From contig CAJVPJ010000376.1 in NCBI GenBank assembly GCA_910592205.1, forward strand, positions 1-26,751: 26,751 bases of DNA. The letters are read 5' to 3'. Made by a program: the position numbers and the translations under genes. Below are positions 18,558-26,751 of the stretch, one piece after another (the first letter of the stretch is position 1; each line of letters begins with the position of its first letter). The notes below the pieces were generated by a model that was given only the letters and a program-made list of their open reading frames with translations, had not been told where the DNA came from and did no database searches. This DNA is from Paraglomus occultum. Taxonomy: Eukaryota; Glomeromycota; Glomeromycetes; Paraglomerales; Paraglomeraceae.

Positions 18558-21500
18558 TTATTCTTCTTCCATTGGCAAGTCTGCCGGTTTCACCAGTCCA
18601 GGAACCTTGAGCGCATTTGCTATCTCCGCCTGTTTCTGTCGTTCACTCTCCGCTTCTCGTTCATCAATGTATAGATCCGCATTGTCTTCCGCGAACTCTT
18701 TAAGTTGGATGAGGAAATCTCTGAGATGGAGTTTGAACTTGAGAAAGTCTTGGTTGAGAGCAAACAATCCATTAACAAAGACCGTGATTTGATTACTATA
18801 CGTATAAACGTAAAAGAGACAGACACAGACACAGACACAGACACAGACGCGTTAGCTTTCGGACTGAAACAATTCAAATACACAGTACAAACATCAATAC
18901 AGACTTTTGTAAATGTGGGAAAGCATTCCTTAGTAACGTCATAACATATTCTCGGATGAACCTTTGGTTTGTCATTGACGGATCCCCGATTTCTGCAGAG
19001 TTGAATAAAGGTGCTTGCACAGCTCCCGATTCAACAATGTGGAAAATCCGCGCGAGAACCATAGCCTGATACTTGAAGCCTGACCGAAATTTAAAAAGTA
19101 TTATCCATGAATGCAATGTAAGTAACCTTAATAATTATTCATATTCCCCAAGAAGAAACCATACCACTCTTGTGATCCGTGTCGGTGAGGACGAAAAATA
19201 CATCTTGCACGAGATTCAACAAGTACTGTTGATAAAAGAAGTTTGCAACATTGGCATCTGACCGAGCAATGTTTTCTATAAGCTCAAGACAGATATTCAG
19301 ACCAACATCAGCTATTTCCCGCATTGTATGTTTGAACGCCCACACGATACTATCAATAATGAGTTTAAACTGCGTTGGTGGAATAGTCAAAAGAGCTACA
19401 AATAGAGAGAATATCAGTATATAATGCATCAACCAGTAAAATGGTTCGATATAAATTTACCAGGGAAGCAGAATTGATTTATGGCACGTATAAGTTTGAA
19501 GAACCCAACACGGTGATCCGGATATTCCGAAAGGTCTTTATTGATCATGTTTAGGGTAGGTTCGAACACTGCATTCAGTATTGCAGGAACTTCGCCAGTA
19601 ATCAGTCCCTATACAATTTAACAGTGAATAACTCGTAAATTGGAAATTTTCAGTGTCGCTAGACAAAAAATGTGTTGGAAACTACCTACCCCTAAACGCG
19701 TGATTATCGTAGCCATCACACTGAGAACCTCTGCATCTCGGGCTTGTTCAACGTTTTTACTATAGTCTACAAGAACGGCCTCGAGCAATGGCGGTATTAG
19801 ATGCTGTGATACTTGAGTTAAATCCTCTGCTTTTAAAATATAGCTTTCCATCAGTTTCAGTGTCTCTTTTTTGATAGTACGAAATCCTCTTATCCGGGGC
19901 GTTCTTGTTGCAATGCTGCCTATAGTCGATATAAACATGATTAGCAATAGCCGTGTTGTTGATGATATTTGTGCTGAATGCATACATAAAATCATTCGAA
20001 CCATCTTTCGCTACGCTCTCTGACACCATTCCACTGACGTATTCATAAAGACGTAAAAGAGCAACATAATTTCTTCCAAGTTGTACTTGATACCCCGAAC
20101 CAATAGAGCTGCATGCCGCAACATTAACTTTGAGGACGTGACCAAGAGACTTGATTGTCTCTGCTCGATTAAGTATTTCCACGTTGCGAGAGATTTCGTC
20201 AAGTATTTGGTCCCACTGTATTCCAAAAAACGTAATTCGTAAATACATAATAGTACGCAGAGTAATAGCCAAAATAATTATGAATTACATAAAGACTTAC
20301 AACATAATTCGGTGGTTCAAAGAACTTTATGATCAACTTTTCTTGCGTGTTCTTATTCGTTTGGGAAGCAATCATATAACCAACGGCTTCATAGAAAGTT
20401 TGTACCTGTAGTCAGCTGATAATGAGCTTTCTTGATTCACGCTTACGTGATAAACCCGAAAATGCGATAATCACCTGTTGGTGAGACAGATCCATAGTAA
20501 TCTTGTCCACGTTGAGAATAATTTCTTCAACAAACGCAGAGTGTTCGCCTTGTTGCAATTGAACGAATTGACGACGACATTTCTGGGCTATCTTCATGAA
20601 AGTATCACAAGCCATATCCTGTACACCTAATAGACAGTAAAAATGTGAATCATGTATATGTGTATCTCTGTATGTAAACAGCAATAGTATGACTGATGAA
20701 TTTTAGTTACCTTCGTGCGTCTCATGCATGAATTCGAATAATTTGTTAACAACAGTCTTAAGGAACTTCCAATGAGCCTTGAGGAACCGAGGATATTGTC
20801 CAACGATGTACATAATGTTGGATGCTACTATGGCTTTGTTGTCCTTTCCTCGCTTAGCCTCGCAAAGACCCAAAAGTTCTTTGATGACAGTCACCAAGAA
20901 TCGTTTCTCCGTATCCTCATCTGCAACAAGTATCGGACAAATTAGACCGGAACATAACACGATCATAAGAATTGTAGTTAAACAAATGCATATATTTACT
21001 CATCGCGCCGGATATAGATCCAATAGCCCAGCATAGTTTATTCAAGTTATTCCATGACCATTCTGATCCGTCAACCTATATAACGAAAAGACGTCCAATA
21101 AGCAAGAGTGGAAAGCATAAAAAAAAAACAACGCACGCACTCCCAACAAACCTGTCTGTTGAGTTTCTCTGTCATAATGATTTCGGTATTATGGACGTCT
21201 AGATGGGTAAGATATACTAAGCATTCGCGCATGCTCTTGTAAAGCATGATGGTATCGCAGTCCTTCATAAACTCGCGGACAACTTCGCCTTCGTCATTTT
21301 CCACGACAAGAACCTTTTTCCAATATTCAATGATCAGACATGAATCCCATATCTTACAAAATGACTAAATATTCGATCACTTACCTCTTCTGGTTTCACC
21401 ATACGATCTATCATCACTACACGGAGATTCGACAAGATTTCCGCGTAGTAGTGTTTGCGAAGTGGAATATTAGCTAGCGCAGATGGTGCCGAACTTGCAG

Positions 21501-23502
21501 TCGAGGATAGCGACAGGAGAGGCATATCAAGCACGGGCAAATTTCTTATTTCCTCGAACAGTTCCCCGACCTATGCAACAAAATATCAAGCAACAGTTGG
21601 ATGCTGTTCGAATCATAATCAATTGTTTCATTACAAAAAGAAATCTTACCATCTTTGTCCAATACTCTAAACAAACTTTGAAAATCTCCCGTTCCTCTAC
21701 TTGTGTGATTTTTATTAAATACCAATGCGCCATATTCAAAACTTCTCGGTTTGCGTCATTTTCCAACAACTACAGACCATTTAAATATTTGGTTAACAAT
21801 ATACACAGTCGATCAACGTAGTGACAACATTTCATCATACCTTGAGATGTACGCCAAGAAAACTCGTAAAGAACAGTGCCAGGTTCTGAATAAACTCTTG
21901 TTCATCGTTGGAACTTGTTTGATACACGGCAGCAATGTCTGCGCATACATTATATAACATTGAATGTGATTGAAAATCAACCGTGCAATAAAAGCTTGTG
22001 AAGCATAATCACCTGTACTCATCGGAACCATCACCGATACGGATGCGACCACCATATTGAATAGAACGATGAATTTGTTATCGTATTCACTGCTAACTTT
22101 CAATGCACCAATTTCCGTCAAACATTTCAACGCCACATTTCGAAATTCCGTCGTTTGTAAAAACTACAAAATGGGACAACGTTTAGAGGAAACCGGTAAT
22201 GAGGTTGGGATTAGAATAAATGAGAAAACATGGAAAAATCGAAATACCCTTGTGCGCAGATTTTCAATGATATTGGTCTCGAATATATATCCCAGTGGGA
22301 TCCAATTTAAAAATCGCAAAAGCGTCTCAAGCGTAGCCCTTATGAGACTCGGCTGTTGCGCCTTTTCCAAGACTTCATTACATAATTCAAAGACTCTGGA
22401 AAATTCATTGCACATCTGAGTCTTTAGATTTGTTGTTTTATCTTGAGTCATCTGTTCTGCCGAATAATCGAATATCTCCTCACTGATGGTGAAAAGTACT
22501 TGTTATAATAATTAATTGGATATAAAACTTTGCACAAAAGGACTATAATGTACCTTAATAGTTTGAGAATAGCCATGTTATTCTCACAGATGTTTAGATT
22601 CGCTCTGCCGGTATTTACAATCTCGGGAATAAATTGTGGCCAATTGTGCGGCCATTCTTGCTTGAGGATCTGTGAGATAAAGACACGATTGACAATCAGT
22701 GATATAGAAGTATGTTTACGACTGGAGAAAGATGGATGACCTGCCTGTACTAATATCAAGTTCAGCTTGTTGAGGTAAGTTTTTTCCGATCGTAAAGTTT
22801 TCTCGTTTTCAGATGTATCAATTATGATGTTTACAATAAAGTTGCGAATTCCTTAGAAAAAAATGTCAATGTATCAACGCGTCAAAAACAAAAGCCCATC
22901 CTTGAAACAGACAGTGAATGCACGCAAGATCACATACCCATTCTTTGTTCCGCTGGAAGAATCTTCCATCGTGTCGAGATGAGTTTTTCCAAGATTTGGA
23001 GAGCAAGAAACTGATACAAAGCCAAAAAAAAAAAAGACCGTTTCAGTATGAATGCCATTGATTCCCGTCAACAATGTCCTTCAAAATGCAAATAGTATAC
23101 TTTTGTATGTTGAAACTTTGACTGGGAGAGAATCGAGTCAACTCTTAACCAAGCATCAGCGTTCTCTTGGAATTGTGTCAGGACTTGCTGGGCCATATGT
23201 TGCTGAAGAAGATCCATATATCGAAACAAGTAATCAAGTGAGTTCAACATCAGAACAACACAGCAGCGACGAGATATTCACACTAAATTCGATCCTGATC
23301 AAACCTCCTGCCCAATCCCCGTATAAAACGTTTTTACGACAGCATCAAGCTTCTCAACGTCAAGATCCTGCGAGAAGTCTAATATACTCTGACAGTACGT
23401 TTAAATGGCAACAAAATGTAAACGCGTCCTTTTTGCTTCATGAACTTCACGGATAAAGATGAATTATAAAAGCAGATGACTTGAAAGATCGTTTACCTCC
23501 AT
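18558..23502 (-). CDS. XPO1: Exportin-1 (CRM1), nuclear export receptor
   Basis: Karyopherin that carries leucine-rich-NES cargo out through the nuclear pore with RanGTP. 22 exons: 23497-23502, 23305-23388, 23101-23202, 22938-23010, 22745-22851, 22554-22669, 22248-22482, 22013-22163, 21841-21938, 21650-21769, 21385-21570, 21152-21313, 21000-21075, 20711-20920, 20475-20626, 20301-20405, 20002-20215, 19690-19919, 19461-19608, 19165-19395, 18905-19079, 18558-18795. They total 3219 nt, 1072 aa, against 1071 in human. Order: N-terminal helix (ILDFSQDLD), importin-beta N-terminal domain (about 30-100), Xpo1 domain with [32 protein letters not shown], the NES-groove region ([16 protein letters not shown]525 equivalent to human C528), then the C-terminal HEAT repeats ([33 protein letters not shown]) and an acidic end. 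All introns are GT-AG except the GC donor after exon 5. The ATG gives the expected M-E-x-I-L-D start. Confidence 0.96.
18817..18848. repeat. ACAGAC microsatellite in the last exportin-1 intron
   Basis: About five tandem hexamers of acagac on the plus strand lie inside intron 18796-18904. On the coding strand it reads as a GTGTCT pyrimidine-rich tract ahead of the acceptor and may serve as part of the polypyrimidine tract. Confidence 0.85.
22670..22744 (-). other. GC-AG intron of exportin-1
   Basis: Exon 5 ends ..TTAGTACAG and the intron would begin GCAGGT, a close match to the GC-AG donor consensus; it ends TCTCACAG. This choice keeps L-V-Q directly before ILKQEWP, as in other CRM1 proteins. 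A GT donor six bases earlier keeps frame but would delete V-Q. Confidence 0.7.
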
Positions 23503-24058
23503 TACGAGGTTCTACGACGCTACTGGGCTAAGTATGCAAACAGGGGCTTACGAGTTGATTGAATAAGGAGCCGAAATTGTGGTTAGCATGGTTTAAACAG
23601 ATTTATAGTTTTGCAGACTGTCAGTACAGAAAAACTCTGCGTCCCAGCGCGCTTTCAGAATAAACAGTGCCAACAGAATGACAAAGAATTCCCCAAAATA
23701 AATTTTATTCTTTTTTTTTTACCATGCCCAAAAATATTTACAGAGAAGTGTGCCAATTTTGTAAGGGTTGACTACGACTATTAAATCTCTTAACGAACAA
23801 GCCAAAAATAATAAAATGAAAGAAAGCTTCAAACACATCAAATAACAGTACAAAGAACAACAAACCTTTGGCCTTTATCAAATGGGAAAGGAGAGAGAGG
23901 TGTTCGTCCAGTGATTTATGGCAAAGTTTAAAAGTCAGTAAGGTCTTTATATCGATCCTGAATTTGATGACGTAATCATGAAGGATTAGTCATATATTTG
24001 TAATATGGGTTATTCTCCTTCGGACACGGATTTTTTTTTTCGCGCGCTTTGAAACCCG
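23503..24058. other. 5' flank of exportin-1
   Basis: No open frame or repeat of note. It should contain the exportin-1 promoter and 5' UTR. A stop-rich A/T tract is at about 23698-23720. No clear TATA box or RNA gene identified. Confidence 0.4.
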
Positions 24059-25556
24059 ATGAGGGGACCACTTTGCGTGAATGTTGGATACGACACAAAT
24101 GAATATTTGTCATACATAATGGTGTTATTGAATCAGCCTTTTGGTATTAATACATTGTTTGCGTTTATATTATTTACTCTGGTTCGTTACCTAGTACTAG
24201 TTTTTCCAAATCACCTATATCTAGAGATTACGTCGGGGGAACACTCAATCAGATCTTGTGCTTCGTCAGATCAGATGATAGTTGCGCCATCAAAAATTTG
24301 TGTTTTGTTACGCGAAAAAAATATGTCTGCGCCATCATTTGACTCTACGACAATGAGATCGTATTCGCATCAACGGATTAATTGAACAATAATGTAATTG
24401 CACGATCTCGAGCGACGATCAGATCGGCAATTCATCATTCTGGTGATCAAAAAATAGTCTTTATTGAATCGCGCGATGCTTCTGACAAGTTATGTGATGC
24501 AACAACAACCATCTGGATACCTAGCAATTTGATTATAATAAGCGCAAACTTTTATAGAAAAAGATATGCGGATGATCTTACTTTTATAGTAAATATTACT
24601 CGCCATAAATTTTACCGTTTTGAGAAATTATCAGCCGTGATTACCTTATTCACAAGGATATTTGCTATATATAGCAAGTTGTTCAATATAGTTTACTGAC
24701 ACTATACAAGGATTTGTGTGATGTAAGTCTATTCTACCATCAATCAAGAAATATTAACTTGTTTTGTAAAAAATTATCTTATGATGTAAAATTACTTCAC
24801 GCTACGCAGTACAACATTTATCTGGTTCATCAAATACATGTTATTCGCAGTCACAACGACGAGTGAAACAATTACACGATTAAATAAACGAAATGGTTAC
24901 AAATGTCTCGTAGTACACGCAAATGCTCATAGAAAAAACTCAACCGAGAGGAAGATGTGGTTGTTTCTACAAGCAGAAATGCAAACACTCAAGATACAAA
25001 CGAAAGATATTATTTGTGATGCGAATGATTACACGTACATTGTGTGCAGTAAATCCATGCTGTATTACATTTCACGCGTTTAACTTTATATAAATCTCCG
25101 CATAACTTACAAACAGACATATCACATACAGTATTTAAATTTCATTGAGATTGCCAAGTAGAGGTGGAGAAGCGTATGCAAAAACGAATAAATACTAATA
25201 CGTAAAAGGCAGGTTACGATAAAATTATTGCATTAATCTTATTAGGGTTGTGCATTTTGCTGATTGTTTTCTTACATCCAGCACACATTACAGGGCAAGA
25301 GATATCCTATAATGTTGATATATATATTTGGTTATTAAAGTTCCCTCTTCATAGATATTACTATATAATTCTTTATCTGAATAAAGTTACATTGAATAAC
25401 ATAGTTATGTCATATTGCCGGATAAGTTTAAATATAGCCGAAGAAACCCATAACGAGATAATTATTAAATATATCTTTCAAGGTGTCTATTCGGTCAAGT
25501 TGTATGATCACACCATAATCGAAAATGTTATAAATTCCATAAAACCTTACTTATAG
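24059..25556 (+). other. Four consecutive unrecognised plus-strand open frames
   Basis: Frames at 24059-24385 (108 codons), 24382-24699 (105, TTG start), 24838-25083 (81) and 25248-25556 (102) follow one another on one strand. The first has a hydrophobic segment (TLFAFILFTLVRYLVLVF). The second is richer in R, S and D (RSRATIRSAIHHSGDQK). The fourth is rich in I and Y. I recognise no family, and no GT-AG joins clearly unite them. The G+C of the first two is higher than the flanks. They may be chance frames, a decayed element or exons of a lineage-specific gene. Confidence 0.25.
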
Positions 25557-26312
25557 TAGCTGATTTTCCCCATTGAAAAAATAGTTGAAGAGCTTTCTTC
25601 TACTATAAAAGTGGGTCTCGATATTACGACACGTTTAATATGTCGCTAAAAATATCCTTATATCGAGAATTTAACTCCATAGTAATTTCAACCAATTGTC
25701 ATTATAGCAAAAAAATCGACTTTTTGGATAACATAACATATTTGACAACTGTTAAAACTTAAGCGTCATTACAAAAATTAAAAATTTATTCTTTTTTTTT
25801 GCACTGCAAAGTTTTCTCTCAATCAGTTAACTCGCTAAGTTTTGATTTATTATTGAACGTGACCTTTGCAAATCTTGAAGCATCTGACGCGCTAATAATA
25901 ATAACGTTTGAAAATCTTCATCTACTTCAACGTCACTCTCTCCAGCTAAACGATATCTTCATCGGTCAAGCATTATAATAAACCATTATTATAGATTTTC
26001 TGCGTATGTTTTCTGCTTCATTAATATTAAGAATTAATTTTTAAACGAACGAGATTGAAAATGGGAGCGTTTATAAACGAAAAAGTTGCTCATAACGATT
26101 GTCGCTGTATTAAATGTCGGTATACAATACTTTATTTATATTTGTCCAATAAGCATTCTCCAAAAAATGTCGTTTTATCGAATAATTTTATTATTATTAT
26201 ATAGATTTTTGATCTCTGTCGGTATGAGCGTGTATAGAGTAGTGTCGTCATCACTTATTCGTAGATCGTGATTTTTTTTGCGAGCAAATGCTGTTACTGT
26301 ACAATCATAACT
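25557..26312. other. AT-rich stretch with no supported gene
   Basis: A plus-strand frame at 26086-26271 has no recognisable content. Long A and T runs (near 25791 and 26271) are present. Nothing else seen. Confidence 0.4.
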
Positions 26313-26434
26313 ACAGTGAACCCTCCATAAATGCACCCTCCATAAATGCACCCTCCATAAATGCACACCCTCCATAAATGCACACCCTCCATAAATGCAC
26401 ACCCTCCATAAATGCACACCCTCCATAAATGCAC
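26313..26434. repeat. Tandem array of 15-17-bp units next to a transposon-like end
   Basis: Seven units of ccctccataaatgca or ccctccataaatgcaca: two of 15 bp (26321-26350), then five of about 17 bp (26351-26434). The array is preceded by TACAGTGAA, which with the first unit reads like a Tc1/mariner-type end at a TA. One diverged extra unit lies near 26471 (atgcacaccctccatattc). A minus-strand frame through the array translates as repeated WRV and is not a protein. The partner end would lie beyond the window. Confidence 0.8.
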
Positions 26435-26603
26435 GCTATCTCTCATTCCCGAGCTTGGGAATTAGACGTACATGCACACCCTCCATATTCTGCACTGCAC
26501 GGTTTTTTCGAATTCCCACCATAGGTAAACCTCCCTCTCTAAACGCAAACCCGTGACTTTCATGTGATATAAGTAGTGTTACGCTAAAAAATTACACAAA
26601 ATT

Positions 26604-26751
26604 TGTACCCACGATTATAGACGAAGACCATATAAAGAAATTTCTGTGCGCACGATTAAAGACCGAATAAAGAAATTTCTGTACGCAAAGACCAAATAAA
26701 GAAATTCTGTACCCACGATTATAAAATAATCAGTATTAACGAGTCTTCAAA
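26604..26751. repeat. Degenerate tandem repeat of about 28-41 bp
   Basis: Units begin tgtacccacgatta (26604), tgtgcgcacgattaaa (26645), tgtacgcaaagacc (26680) and tgtacccacgattata (26708). The first three end aataaagaaattc or similar. The array may continue outside the window. Confidence 0.7.

Noticed and set aside
20151-23456. Plus-strand frames across the exportin-1 locus, for example 23052-23456
   Set aside because: They lie antisense to conserved exons and introns of exportin-1 and show no family match.
26175-26426. Minus-strand protein with repeated WRV units
   Set aside because: It is only the translation of the tandem array and has no independent coding sign.
26321-26434. CRISPR-like repeat array
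   Set aside because: Units are directly adjacent with no spacers and the setting is fungal; it is a tandem repeat.
1-26751. tRNA and rRNA genes
   Set aside because: A manual scan for B-box-like GGTTCGA and rRNA core sequences found only chance matches, such as one inside an exportin-1 exon at 19559; short RNA genes could still be missed.

Overview
The window is AT-rich eukaryotic DNA with small introns (about 65-110 bp in most genes, GT-AG), two intact housekeeping genes and many degenerate repeats. The host is most likely an arbuscular mycorrhizal fungus of the Rhizophagus/Glomus type. This is an inference from the IMP dehydrogenase and exportin-1 sequences together with Sel1-repeat, Crinkler-like and expanded kinase-like fragments, which are typical of that lineage. 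No prokaryotic, organellar or viral signature was seen.

The left part (1-12.6 kb) is accessory DNA. It holds the end of an unknown spliced gene (136-409) and a Sel1 fragment (3542-3685). Next come a TA-flanked inverted-repeat element (3851-4699) and a three-exon Crinkler-like gene on the minus strand (4863-6091), with a possible extra 5' coiled-coil exon at 6550-6711. A mosaic of broken kinase-like genes follows (7957-10717). It contains a hAT transposase scrap and three copies of one repeat family, called R1 here. A 791-bp pogo-like element with perfect 26-bp inverted repeats lies at 10968-11758. A second coding-derived repeat family, R2, has two copies in opposite orientation (1163-1930 and 11931-12597).

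The right part (14.3-23.5 kb) holds two intact, co-oriented minus-strand genes. IMP dehydrogenase (14319-16555) has 5 exons and 536 aa. Exportin-1/CRM1 (18558-23502) has 22 exons and 1072 aa. Both exon chains were derived by hand, keep frame throughout, and reach the expected family lengths. The exportin model uses a 6-nt first coding exon and one GC-AG intron. IMPDH acts in GTP synthesis and CRM1 in RanGTP-dependent nuclear export; nothing seen suggests that they are co-regulated beyond being neighbours.

The last 3.2 kb is gene-poor. It has four consecutive unrecognised plus-strand open frames, a 15-17-bp tandem array that starts like a transposon end, and a second degenerate tandem repeat at the window edge.

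The most unusual structure is a pair of loci at 6.3-7.05 kb and 9.7-10.25 kb. They share a 5' flank (block B) and an intron-like segment (block A), but the coding sequence between the blocks is unrelated.
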